A stretch of DNA of 64,000 nucleotides from Saccharum officinarum (taxonomy: Eukaryota > Streptophyta > Magnoliopsida > Poales > Poaceae): positions 6,599,831 to 6,663,830 of the forward strand of contig CM036231.1 in assembly GCA_020631735.1 (NCBI GenBank), read 5' to 3'. Numbering within the stretch: position 1 is the first letter of the stretch; the number at the start of each line of letters is the position of its first letter. Made by a program: the position numbers and the translations under genes. The notes beneath the pieces were generated by a model that did no database searches, was not told the origin of the DNA, and worked only from the letters and a program-made list of their open reading frames with translations. Below are positions 1 to 11,818 of the stretch, piece by piece.

Positions 1-1548
1 GATTCTTCTCGGAATGGTATGCGTGGTGGCCTGCTTCAGTGATCAGATTTTTCTGCATTGCACGTCTTAGAGCTGCATGATGATTCAGTTTACAATGAAC
101 ATATTGTTCAGATTTTTTTTTCTTCCAGACTTAATACAATACTTTCTTCCTCTATTCCCACTAGGCCACTATGCCATAGCAGTAGTTTCTGGTCAAATAT
201 TACCAGTCTTATGGCGAACAGCAATATGTTCACCGCAAGAATTATGGCTGATGTGGCAAAAATGCAGCAATCAAGCAAAGAGGCATGCAGTGCCCTTGTA
301 CAGGGCATAATTCAGACAGCTCAGAATATTTTTAATACAAAACAGTAATTCTCTAGTATAGTATAGCGTCAAAATGATCCAAGCTACTGGATGTACCTAT
401 CATCAACACTACATAGTATGCAGTGAAGTTCCTTTACTTTCGTTTTCATGGCTGTTTCCACCAGCTGAGTTCATGAATTGATCTTTATGCTCTGTATTTG
501 GTGTACTGATGGCAAAATGAAGCCTATGCTTGGTGCTGCTGAGAAGCATACATAAGTGCAATTGCTACAGCTGATTGATCTTTAGATATCTATGCTTGGT
601 GAAAACAAATAGCAATTTATGGTGTCAATACAAAATGGTTGCACAGCTAACTGCCACAGCTTATGTTTCTCTGTTAGTACCACATCCAGGTTGTCACTAT
701 CTTTCCTTCTCCATAGAAACTATGCATTGGGAAGGTTGGGTCTAAATGGATGTATTGCACATTCTCTCCTCTAGAAATTACTCATAGAAACTATGGGTTG
801 GGATTGCCCTAATGGTCAAGTCCAGGTGCTGCCTGAACCAACTTCCCTATGATACATTTGAGTACCAACAGATACCTATCAGAGCAAAACATGTAGGGTA
901 AAACACAAATACTTCACTAGAACATTCAAACAGAAGGGGAAAAAAGGAGAAGAAAGTCATCGAAATAGTTTTTATGCTTCATTTTGTCAGTTAAGAGACA
1001 ATACAGAAATGTGAAATTGTATGCTGTTTGTAGTTTGGTACACCATATACAATACACAGAACAGGCTCCTCCAGAAGAATGCTCAATAGCGTGTTTGTAC
1101 ATTCAAATAAATAGGTTACAGAATTATGTAGCTGTAGTTTACCAAAATAATACCCAAAAGCAGACCCTGGACTCGTAACAAAGAACTTTACCATACAAAT
1201 CCACTTTCTTAGGAATATGCAGCCTTATATGAGCTGCTCCATGACTTATCACCTTATAAAAAGAACACGTTAAAATTCATTAATACAACTTGCATAAATG
1301 ATGGAATAGTTAAACATGCCCAAGCTTGAGTTAAAACCAGTTATAGCAATTTTAAAAGTTGAGGGAACCAACATCTCATTTTATAAATAGCATGGTAAAA
1401 TTAGACTTTCATAATAGTTGTTGAGTTAAAAGGACTTTTTTTCCTTTATAACACGTTTGATTAGGGGTAACTGAAAGGAGGCTACGAGAGTTCGGAGTTT
1501 AGATCTTTTGTTTGTTTTATGGGAGTGGGAGCTTTGGTAGTACTAAGC
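1..1548. other. Intergenic, no recognised gene
   Basis: AT-rich sequence with only short open frames, the longest being 96 codons at 58-348 on the plus strand. None shows a domain, codon pattern or splice context that I recognise. It could include the UTR or an intron of a gene lying to the left of the window. It ends where a Sirevirus LTR begins. Confidence 0.5.
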
Positions 1549-3043
1549 TGAAAGGATCAAGATGTCCAAGAGGGGGTGAATTGGGCTAATTCTAAAATTC
1601 TTTCAATAATTGAGCCCTACACTTAGCGCATTTCACCCCCTTTGCCTAAAAGTGATTCTATTGTTCTACCGCACAAAAGTTTTGCACCCTAGGTTCCAAT
1701 CCTACTCTAGCATGGCAATTCTAGGAATGTAAAGACAAGTATTGAATTGCTCAAATGTAAATGTTCAAAGTAAAGAGATGGAGAGGAACGCGGCGATGTT
1801 TTTCTGAGATATCGGAGAGTCGCCACTCCCCACTAGTCCTCATTGGAGCATCCGCGCAAGGGTGTAGCTCCCCCTTGATCCACGCAAGGATCAAGTGCTC
1901 TCTACGGGCTGATTCTTCGACACTCCGTCGCGGTGAATCACCCACAAGCGCTCACAAGACGACTTGGGTCATCCACAAGCTCTACCGGATAATCACCAAG
2001 CTTCCATTCACCACCGAGCCGTCTAGGTGATGGCGATCACCAAGAGTAACAAGCGCAAACTCTCACTTGACCATGACAAGCCTAATGAGAAAGGTGGATG
2101 CACACTTGCTACTCCCTATATACTAATAAGGTTCTTAATCTTGTATTCTCAAATCTCAATCACGCCACTAGGTTCTTGCACTCTCTTGCACTGCAAAGGT
2201 GTTTCTCGGTTGAACAAATGAGCAAGAGACCTCCCATGGACGAGTGGAATAAGTATTTATACGCCCTCATTCAAAACATAACGGTTGGAGGCCAACTCAG
2301 CAAATTTCGGGGTGACTGGACGCATCTGTCAGGGTGACCAGATGCTCCGGTCAGTAGTAAACGCCGCTGTGTCAGAATTAACCGTTGATACTGACCGGAC
2401 TCTGTCCTGCATCCGGTCAACACCCACCGGACGCGTCCGGTCAGCAAATTTCCTCTCTGGATGCTCTCTGATGTTGACCGGACGCTGGCACCCCAGCATC
2501 CGATCCAGCGTCCGGTCACTATCTGACATCTCTGCCGATGAAATGAACTGACCGGACTCTCTCATCTGCATCCGGTCACAACCAGACCAACGTCCGGTCA
2601 GTCATTTGACCCTCCATTCATTTACAATTCAAAATCCTTTGTGAATGAAGTTGACTTCAATTGATCTTTGGGCTATTCCTGAGCCACCTAGTGCTAGTTT
2701 TGACAAGTGTGCATCACACCTAATCAATTAAACTCACCTAGGTCAAGCTACTAGTCCATACCCTACTTAATAGTACGGCCAAAGGAAAAAATAAAGTCTT
2801 AAACTACTCTAAGTGTTTCTCCAACGCCGAGCGACACTTAAAACTAGTCCGTCCTTAACCTTGTCGTCCATCCTTTGAAAACCAAAATGATTCCCATTCA
2901 TAGGGGCATGAATACCGTAATTGTCCAATCAATTCCCATTACCATGACCTAACTTAATTTGCCTCTGCAAAACACATGTTAGTCATAGTAATCTCATGTC
3001 GTCATTAATCACCGAAACCCAACTAGGGGCCTAGATGCTTTCA
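1549..3043 (-). mobile_element. Solo LTR of a Sirevirus (Ty1/copia), antisense
   Basis: Read on the minus strand, this 1495-base block starts TGAAAGCATCTAGGCCCC and ends TTCACCCCCTCT...GATCCTTTCA. That is the same 3' end signature as the full Sirevirus LTRs at 27761 and 48507. It is flanked by TAAGC (1544-1548) and TAAGG (3044-3048), a 5-bp target duplication with one mismatch. No gag, pol, primer site or second LTR adjoins it, so it is best read as a solo LTR left by LTR-LTR recombination. The middle carries GACCGGAC/GTCCGGTC palindromic half-sites. Confidence 0.8.
2330..2602. repeat. CCGG palindrome cluster in the solo LTR
   Basis: About ten copies of CCGGAC or GTCCGGT half-sites lie here, some forming the inverted pair ACCGGACGCGTCCGGT (near 2428-2444). 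Clusters of GC-rich palindromes are a described property of Sirevirus LTRs. The core differs from the GTAGTAC core of the full-length element in this window. Confidence 0.7.
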
Positions 3044-4722
3044 TAAGGGAATAGGAGTTTAGAGGGTAAATTTCCATTAATCAATCCCCTTGAGGAAGAG
3101 TGGGAATTGTGTTATTTATGAAAGATAAATACATTGTCACCGTTGATCATGACTTGTCCTATAATTCCTTACTCGAAACTCCCCACATGGCCACACCAAA
3201 AAGGGGATATGATCGAGTTCCCTTTTACTCTTACTCTTATTTCCCTCCGCAAACCAAACAAGAGATTGATACTAAAATTCAAATGTCACGGAACCGCCCA
3301 AATTATAAGAATAAAAGTACAAAAATAATCGCCGGAGCAATTAAATTCCCGTACTTAAGCTCCTATAACTCCGGTAGTCCAATAAAATCACGAGGGATTT
3401 CAAACCAACCAACATACAAGCCAAGATCGTAGTGGTCCAATATAACAGGTTATATGTTACATCCGTTTCATAAGTAATTCAACATATATCGGAGTTTAGT
3501 AGAGTTATTACAACTCAAGTTCAAAAGTAGCAGAAGCAAAATAGTTTGAAAACTAATATCACCTTAATTCAAATACATGCCAGTACCAAGGTCAAATTCC
3601 CATAAAAGCAAGAGAGACGAGATAGCTCAGACGGATCATGCCCATGATCACACTCCGCCACTACAGCCGGAGTCTTCCAATTCTTGCAGTAGCTATGTTA
3701 TATCACAACCTGCAACAAGTGGGAATAAACCCTGAGTACGAGAAGGTACTCAGCTAGACTTACCCGTCATAAACCAGAAATAATGACACCAAGGAGTATG
3801 CAAGTCTTTCTTTCAGTGGGCTAGCTTGACTCATTTGCGAAAAGCATAAGTTATCATGAATAAACTAATTTAAGTATTTTTGCATCATCTTTATTATAAC
3901 CTATTCAATCTAGGTAAGCACCTATGCTAAAGCAATCACTTGATTAACCATTAACATCAAAGGTTACCATTTCAGGTTTAGCATTTCCAACATCATCCAC
4001 ATAACCATCCATGTTCCATAATCATTACTACGATGCAGTAGCTCGAGTCAAGTGCTCACTAACCGGGAGCAACGGCGATTCGAATCGAATTTCTATCCAG
4101 CTGGAGATTTATTCCTCACACAAACCACACTCACCCGCTAAAGTGAGGTGTTGGTCACCGAGTCAACCATTCAGGTAAAGTCGCGAGCTTGCCAGGAACC
4201 ACTTGTACCCGGGGGCCGTCCGACTGCTCTTTGGCCTTATCATCGTGCCCCGTTTCCTGCCACTACTGCTTTGGTACAGTGCGTTGCGGGCAATCCACTC
4301 GGCCCGAATAATCTCCCTGCTTCGCGGTCGAAAGGTACCTTATTCGGCTAGCTAAATGTGAGGCATGCGTTCAACATGACCCGAGGGACAACAACGGACG
4401 GTCCTTAATCGACACAGACGGAAACTACAAGCACCCCAGAACCCTGTCTGGTTGCCCAATACTTATTCCGTCCGGTCTTCAATTATTCATCAACGCTTGG
4501 TTATTTCCAGGATAACATTCATTCCATAGCTAAAGTATTCCCGTAACCACCTATAATTTCAGGTGACAGGAAATCACCGATCTCTACCGGTCTAAGCAGG
4601 GCTAAGCAATATTTTCGATCCTGAAATAAAATAGGATTTCAGGCATATTCATGGGACAAGGAAAGGATATATATATGCAACAAGTGTTTTCAATCAACTC
4701 CTATAACTTAATGCAACAATAC

Positions 4723-4753
4723 ATATATAACATATATATATATATATATATAT
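4723..4753. repeat. TA-rich dinucleotide repeat
   Basis: A nearly pure (TA)n run interrupted by AACA. It occupies the same relative position, just before the exon-like block, as the longer TA run at 22861-22911 in the sister LTR. Confidence 0.85.
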
Positions 4754-4804
4754 GTACTCAATTGCTTTTGTAAAGTAGGAGGCTTAGAATGCTCCGGGGC
4801 TTGC

Positions 4805-4937
4805 CTGGGATCCAACACAAGTCAGTAGTTGTCAGATGACACTCGCTGAGTACTTCCATCTTCGGGATAGTTCCACCAAACACCGTCTTCGGGTTTGGCT
4901 TCAACAACTCATCCTTCACGTGGTGCATCTAGCGAAC
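4805..4937 (-). other. Exon-like unit inside the long LTR (copy 1)
   Basis: On the minus strand a TTTAG acceptor-like site precedes 4937 and CAG|GCAAGC follows at 4805, a GC-type donor-like site. The stretch reads in one frame through MHHVKDELLKPNPKTVFGG and on. The sister LTR has a comparable unit at 23004-23144 with a canonical donor. Function is unknown; it may be a spliced leader exon of the element. This is inference from splice-like flanks only. Confidence 0.35.
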
Positions 4938-7900
4938 CTAAATGAGATGCGAGATGCATGCGTATGAATATGATGAATGGTAACACAAGATGCATCATAT
5001 AATCAATTAAAGAGGGCAAGCACATTAAGCATAACACAATTTTAACAAGATCACAAGTATCTTAACTTGACCGTCATCAAGGTTATAAGCCACACTTAGC
5101 AACACATGGAGTAAACAACCATGACTAGCATCTGACAATTTCTGGACTGCAAACAATATCTACATGTTTGGATCATAACTGGAGTTATACAAATCCAATA
5201 GCAATGCAACAAGACATTCTGGAAAGCTTATGAAATTTTCTACAATTCATCTTTAATCCTCTTAGCATGGTTCTCAAGTTAACTAAGTCAATTATGCCCA
5301 TTTACAGAAACTGGTCCACAATTGGCAGAAAGCAGTTATTTCTGAAACTCAACTTTAAACAGGCATAACTCACAAACCACGAGGCCAAATACCACCAAAT
5401 TTTAACAGAAGATAGATAAATGAATTATCTACAACTTTGTTATTCTCATATTAAGATGATTATACAGTTAGAAGGGTCAACTAATGCAATAAGTGAATCT
5501 CTATCCAAAACATAGACAGAAACTGACATGCCACTTTAAACAGCTATAAATGAAGTTATACATGTCCAATAAATGTGGTTCTAGACTTTTTAGAAAGCTT
5601 AGAAAATTATAAACAACTTTTTTGTAAACACCTAAAGCTAATTATACTATTAAGAAGGACCCACAGTAAGAACAAGGAAACCCTCTCTGGTTTTGGGCAG
5701 AAACAGCCACAGAGAATTAAGCAAGTATAACTCAAGATCTACTTAGCCAAAAATCATGATATTTAACTTTTTCGAAAGCTTAAGAAAAGTACCACAACTC
5801 ATGTATTTTCACCAAGTCATGATTCATAACTTAACTGAGCCAATTAATTCAAACATGCAGAACGGTTCAGAGTAGAAGCAAAGCAATACAGGAAATTTGT
5901 TATTTTTATAACTCTTAAACTATAAATCCTAAACTCCTGAAATTTTTACTAGACAACAACAATCACATTAGTAGCATTCTACCAAAAGTTCACATTTATT
6001 TGAGCAACAAAACTGCAGTTATGAAAAACACAAGACATGGCAAGTATCAAGAACCTAGCAGCATAGATCTATTTTTACAGCAAATATTTAAACTAAAACA
6101 TGCCACATTATAGATCAAATGCATAGACAATTTCACAAGGATTCCAAAAAGTCTTCATTTGCTATTTTACGATTTTTCTACAATTTACTATGATTTTCCA
6201 AAGTTTTAGTCATTTTTCTGAAAAAGGAAATTATTAAACCGAAAAAGGAAAAACACTTTACAACGGGACCCCTGGAAGAAACTTTAATTAACCGAGCGAA
6301 CAAGTCCTTCTTGCACTATTCAGACGAGTCTGTGGTTCGCAGAAAAACCCTTCCCTTTCTCCTTATTTAAGCCTGTGGTCCATCTTCTTCTTCCAGAGCA
6401 GAGCGCACCGGCTCGGCCGGTGCCAGCGGCAGGGGGCGGCGCTCCGGTGGCTTGCGGATGTGGCGGAGCTCCAGGCGGACTAGGCGCACCCGTTGGTGCC
6501 TCCAGCTTGGCTTGAGGTGGCCCGAGGCTGGCTGGCCACAAGAGCACGACGGGCCGTGGCTGCGGCCGCGCCGGCAACAGTCGACGGCGGCGGCTGGACG
6601 GCCGGCGAGGCGCGCGGGACAGCGGCGGCCCTGGGCGCAGGTGTAGGAAGCCGCAATTGGGCAGGGCGCGGCCGGTGGTGGCCCTGCCATGCGTGGGGCG
6701 AGCGCGACGGACGGCGGTGACACGGCAAGCTGGCTCCGGTGACTGCGGACGCCGACGAGCGCGAGCGCGGCGCCAAGGGGAGCGAGGCGGAGGTGGTGCT
6801 GCATGTGGCCACGGCCGTGGGGGGCTAGGAGCGGCGAGGACGCGGGTGGCAGTGAGCTGAGCCGCCGGCAATGGTGGCGTCCGCGCCCAGTGGCGTCAAG
6901 GAGAGGCGGGGAGGAACGTGAGAATGATTGAGGGGGTGGGAGAGGAGCTCGACGCTCCCCCTGGAAGAGCAGGACGCACGGCAGAGACACTGGGGCGCGT
7001 GGCGGAGGTGGGAGCACGCGGCATCCATGCACGTGACCACGTCGACATTGTATCGAGCACGTGGCGGGTGACAAACGGGGCATGGTGGGCAGCGCTTTTG
7101 GGCTGGATCTGGGCCAAATCTAGAAATGGGCCAAAAAGCAAAGTTGTTCCTCTCCTAATGCTCTACATTTTTCATTAAGGGGCCAAGGTCATTAGAGCAA
7201 CGGATTAGCGGTTAATTAGTTGCCAAAACAGCAGTGTCAACAACTTAACAAGCTTCACTTTGGGCTCCAATTTCTTAGTCGAACTTGGTCAAACTTGATG
7301 CAACTTTTTCCTGGGCCTTCTCCATAACATTATCTCCAACTTTCATATTTGGCACAACTTGAGTTTCCTGACAAAATTTCGGGAACGCGAGATGCCAACC
7401 ATGAATAACACTGAAATCTCAGACTTAGCCAAAATTTTGAGGCTGGAAAACAGCAGCTTCATCAAAATTGTGACCTCTGTTTAACAAGCTTACAAGCTGA
7501 TCTATCTCTTGGTCCAAAAACAAAGTTTCTTCTACACAACATGAACTACAACTTTCATTTAAGGCCCAACATCAAAACTGGTATAGAAACTATATTTCTA
7601 CTTTCACCAAAGTGGCATCGCAATAAAGCTTGAATTGTCCTTCGTGATCCACTGGAGCATTTTCTGGGCATTTGCTCAATATGAACCTTTCATGACTTTT
7701 ATTGTAGAGTCCATCTAGAGTCATTTGGGCAAGATTGCAAGGTTTGGTTGATGACCTACATTTCCATTCACTTGATAGTGCAATTCAAGCACTTAGTAAA
7801 GTCATTCCAACAATGATATAACTTATCATTTCATGTGACTTTTTGATTCCAAACGTCATGAAACTTTTCCAGTGACCAATGGAGATAGGTACTAAGGTGA

Positions 7901-8103
7901 GACACATGAAGATATTGCAATAACACCACCCAAGCATATATCTTGAAAATGACCTATATGTAAAGCAAGGGTGCAACATCCAAGTTTAGGTTAGGCTCAT
8001 CTCCATAGGTTGACCTTGACATCGTCATCTCCACTTAATCTATCATGTTTGAGTTCAAACCCACTGCTTAATGAATGACAAACACCTGGGGTGTTACATC
8101 AAA

Positions 8104-9185
8104 TTCTCAACTTAATTCCCTATATCAACTTCCACCATTAATTCACATGTCTCTTCCCATATAGTTGCCAAATGTGTATTCATCCCAAACACTCCATAAG
8201 TTGGGCCGATATGGAGCGATTTGGTGATGGATTCATGGACCGAGTTTGCAATTTCAACCTTAACTGGCCAGTTACTAACTATCTGTTCTAATGCACTTTG
8301 AGTTTTTTGGTTGCATGTAGTACCTCTTATCCAAACCCTCGTAGTGCAATTATCAGTTGTTTGGTTCTCTGCATAAATCCATATGCACACTAAGCAGACT
8401 TAGTCTGCATCCCACAAAACTATTGACTTCACCTCATCCAGCTATGCATGCGTCGTATCACAACACAAAGACATCACTAATGCAGCCAACCAGTCACAGA
8501 CTTAACAATACATATGAGGCTATGCAGGCAAACCAAACATGAGCTAATTGTATGTACTTGTATAGTTTATGTATGCCCTATGTCCTTTAAATGATGGAAC
8601 AGAGATATTCCAGCGTCCATGTTAATAGATGATTTAACCGTTTTTTAGTATATATGTTGCACTCACGGCAAAAGCACACACATAGTCAAAAGGAACAAAA
8701 TGCTTAATAAAAGAGATTTAAAAACATTTTGCATTTATCTATTGATAAACCTCTATTCATGATCAACAAATATCTCTATTGTTATGATTTTCTAGGACAA
8801 AATGTGCTATGCTCTAGAAGATTTCTTATCCATAGGTGACCAATTGACCAGTCACTACACTAATATATATGGCAAGAAGCTGACAACCCCCCTAGAAATT
8901 CATCCCATGAAGATATGGGTTGTTCACAGTAGGTCGGCTCGCATTAGCCGGTGAACATTTCAGCCCACAAATCTCTTTCCTAAGCAAGCGTGAAGTTGTT
9001 TTTAGAAAGAAGGAAATTTTTTATTTCAGACTTGTACTTAACCATCTTTTATCGCAAAAGCAAACTCTTAAAGAGCAAACAAAGAAAATGGAAAGAACAC
9101 TCATACATCAAACTAAGCGCTAAGTCTATTAGAAGATAGTCACTCATGCTTCGCAAAGATCTCCATTAATATGGTCTCTAACATT
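8104..9185. other. Intergenic, nothing recognised
   Basis: AT-rich DNA between the solo LTR and the non-LTR retrotransposon fragments. It has no open frame above 92 codons and no domain, tRNA or repeat boundary that I can support. Confidence 0.5.
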
Positions 9186-9308
9186 CGACATGACCGACCC
9201 AGAGCGTTTGTGTTGTGGCAGTGACGGGAACCCTTGTAAACACTTGAACTCTACTCTTACCTTAATACAATGATGTGCAAGTCTTCTGCGTATTTGAGAA
9301 AAAAACAT
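9186..9308 (+). mobile_element. LINE-like 3' tail fragment
   Basis: The stretch ending 'ATGTGCAAGTCTTCTGCG' then TATTTGAGAAAAAAA resembles the 3' end of many plant non-LTR retrotransposons: a conserved tail with a TGCGTATTYGAG block before the A-run. No reverse transcriptase lies upstream in the same sense, so it would be a 5'-truncated insertion. Identification is from pattern memory only. Confidence 0.4.
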
Positions 9309-9451
9309 TCGACGTGCCCACTTAATAAATTGCAAGTAAAAAATAAATCTTCTTTTTTTTCAAAAACCACAACAATTCGACTCAACCAAATAGACCAAGG
9401 ATTGCACTTACTCACAAACTTGGGATCGCAATTGAATCTACCTTTTTTTTA

Positions 9452-9640
9452 CTAATGCCCAAAACAAATATATTGCATTGTGTTCCTTGGTAGATGTAAG
9501 CCAAAAGCAATCTGAGCCACTCGCCAAACAAAATGTGTCACATGACAATAAAAAAACAACAACTGTTGAATGGCTTCATTGTTGTTGCAAAAACAACATG
9601 TTTCAACACCATTTCAATTCTGCTTAATGAGGAGCGACCG
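9452..9640 (-). pseudogene. Degenerate zf-RVT domain of a non-LTR retrotransposon
   Basis: The minus strand reads ETCCFCNNNEAIQQLLFFYC, then HVTHFVWRVAQIAFGL, and reaches a TAG at 9452-9454. A C-x-x-C pair followed by E-x-I-x-x-L-x-F-x-C and a WRV-type segment is the pattern of the zinc-binding domain after plant LINE-type reverse transcriptases (zf-RVT). A TGA interrupts the frame just upstream, where family members usually have Trp. It is a fragment only; no RT palm motif is visible around it. Orientation is opposite to the tail at 9186-9308, so these are separate insertions. Confidence 0.6.
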
Positions 9641-10442
9641 TAGTGATCATGTGATCAACACCCTAAGCAAGAACAAGGAGCTGTTGTGAAAACCTTAGAA
9701 GGCAAGCGATAAGTCCAAGAATTAAGTGGAAAATTTCCAAACAAAAATACGTGACGAAATGGGGCTCAGTGGGCAACGGAGTGCAGCACCAAAGCTCTCT
9801 AGTGGTAGGCACCAAAGCTTAGTTCACTGCCCTAACAACCCGCTGAACTGGAACATGCCACCTAGCATTCTGGCGGTGCACCATAGGTGGTCACCAGAGT
9901 TTAGTTCTAGTTGGAGGCGTGGTGGAGAAGCGGAGGGCATTGGAGCCCTCCAATGATCAACCACTAGAGAGTAAATGTGTGATAAAGAGGCTACATAGAA
10001 GGTTCCTAACCTCACCAGAAATCCCTCATTATACACCGGAGTCCACCACTAGAGTTTAGGCCATGCAACAGTTGGCAACAGCTAGTCCACATGACAGGCA
10101 AAGAAGCTCTCCGGTGATTGATATGGAGCTAAGGTTCATAGCCACCAAAAAATGCTTAAGAAAGATTAGGTGATTGATGTTAGTGCTTTTACAAAGTTCT
10201 TAGGCTAATTAGGCCTCCAATTAGCTTTTGCCCTAGGCTTAGACTTAGTGCTTAGTGAGATTTGTATACCTCTTGTGATTTCGTGCTTGCGCACAACATT
10301 CTTGTATCTAAAGGCACTTTTTATCTTGCGAGATCACGCCACGTCTGCGGTGTGGCCGTGGACTGTGCACAAGAGAAAACGAGACCCATGATGTTTTGGC
10401 CAGAACCTCGATAAAGAAGATGGCGGAAAGCGATCCAAAAAT
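9641..10442. other. Intergenic, possible LINE remainder
   Basis: Directly upstream (on the minus strand) of the zf-RVT fragment the frame is broken and I cannot trace further retroelement protein. The rest holds only short open frames without recognisable content. Confidence 0.4.
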
Positions 10443-10566
10443 AAGTCCACACGGAGACCCACGTACATACAGAAAAAGCCATATGGGACAAATCTAAAAA
10501 AAAAAAGTCCACACGGAGACCACGTATATATGGGAAAAGCCACGTCGGACAAATCACGGAGACTCG
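10443..10566. repeat. Two-copy 62-bp tandem repeat
   Basis: AAGTCCACACGGAGACC followed by a CACGTA stretch, GAAAAGCC and GGACAAATC occurs at 10443 and again at 10505, giving a period of 62 bases with several substitutions and a short A-run length difference. No function is evident. Confidence 0.75.
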
Positions 10567-11660
10567 CGACACAAAACCTTGAACGCAGTGAGTAAAAATT
10601 CTACATCGGGAATAATTTAATTATTATACGAACTTGAGGAACAAAGTTAGGGCCAAATTTTAGATGGTCTGAATTGTTGAAGGGCCCAAGTAAAATGAAG
10701 GAAAGAGAACTTGGGCTAGAAAAGCACCCCCAAGCTGCATTTTGTTGAAGGACAGACAGAATTTAGCCCATGTAAACGTTTTTTATTGAGAAAGAAAGAG
10801 GAAGAGGGGTGGGGGAACTGGTGGTGGAAAGAGCAGCTGTGGAGGACTGGAGGCCAGCCCATTGGCAACAGTGGACGACAAGGACGATAACGGTCGATGG
10901 CCGTGGTGAGACAATGCTTCTTCGGCTCGGCCTGCCGAAGCATAGGATAGGAACCCCTGCTCTGGTCCCAGCAGCAATCAGAGTGACATGATCTTGGCAC
11001 TGCCGACGGTTTCCTGTGCGCCCATCTCCGACCCTGCCCTACCACGGCTGAGATGAGAATCCTCAAGCCACGGCCGGGCGAGCTCTGCTCATCCCGTCCT
11101 CGGGTTCACGAGGATCGCGTTGCGCTGCACCGCCCATCCTCCTCGTCCTTTGGCCCACGCATCAATCAGTCACCACCACGCTCGGCCCCAGCAAAGCATC
11201 CGCAGCGCTGCAACATCACCTCGCATCATTTACGACGCCTCCCTGACACGCTACGGCCCGGTGCGTCCGTCCATGGGCTCGGCGACATCCGCACAACACG
11301 AGCACATGCCGCTCTCCAGGTGCCCGGGGGCCACGGAATGGCAGCGGCAGCCGGCAGGCCACAGGAGTACGGCTCGGAGGAAAAGATCACAGAAAATCCT
11401 GGCTTGTACTCTGCTTGTATGTTCGCTCACCAATCTATGATGGGTTCCGAGGAAAAAGAAGTGCACCGGTTACAGCGGTCAGTAAAAAACAGGAGCTAGT
11501 GGCTATATGCAGATCATGAAAGTCACCACCCATGACTCCAACACGGCAAAAGTCACACAAAAGATCATCAAGCAGAGGACTGCGAGAGACGATCAATACA
11601 GCCTCCTAAGGGCTAAGTTAGACCACCAAAGAAAAATGGGGAGGGGGGAAAAAGAAGAGG
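10567..11660. other. Intergenic region downstream of ERECTA-like gene
   Basis: Moderately GC-rich DNA with overlapping short frames on both strands (up to 148 codons at 11053-11499). These have no recognised domain and biased Pro/Arg/Ser composition, as expected from GC-rich non-coding DNA. The part next to 11819 presumably includes the gene's 3' UTR, whose end I cannot place. Confidence 0.4.
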
Positions 11661-11818
11661 AAGAATCTCTGCTGCTCTAGAGGCACATGACTTTTTACAG
11701 TTAACAACACCCAACTGAGTCCCATGTTAATCTCCTGCATCCCACAAAATGTCAGTCAACTACTCCCACTACTACCTGCATCCTCTCCACAAGACTCAAA
11801 TTCCCAGACCTCTCTTCC

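Larger units (their letters stand above)
3284..8098 (-). mobile_element. Solo LTR of a long-LTR retrotransposon, antisense
   Basis: The 4815-base block begins TGTCACGGAACCGCCC on the plus strand and ends GGGGTGTTACA, so on the minus strand it runs TGTAACACCCC...GTGACA. Exact 5-bp duplications TCAAA lie at 3279-3283 and 8099-8103. Its plus-strand start resembles the start at 21621 (TGTGGCAGAATCTCCC), and both contain the 'CTGAGTAC...GACTTACCCG' stretch (3733-3765 and 21990-22022) and a TA repeat, so they are one family. No retroviral domains are present. The TGTAACACCC terminus is common in grass Ty3/gypsy LTRs, but the family is unassigned. A GC-rich core lies at 6380-7100; the long minus-strand frames there are probably chance. 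Confidence 0.82.

Noticed and set aside
2271..2571. Short frames with repeated Asp-Arg-Thr or Val-Arg-Ser
   Set aside because: Translation of CCGG palindromes in the Sirevirus solo LTR.
6320..7141. Overlapping long frames (up to 238 codons) in GC-rich DNA, mainly minus strand
   Set aside because: They lie inside a solo LTR with exact target duplications, are open in several phases at once, are Pro/Arg/Ser-rich and carry no domain.
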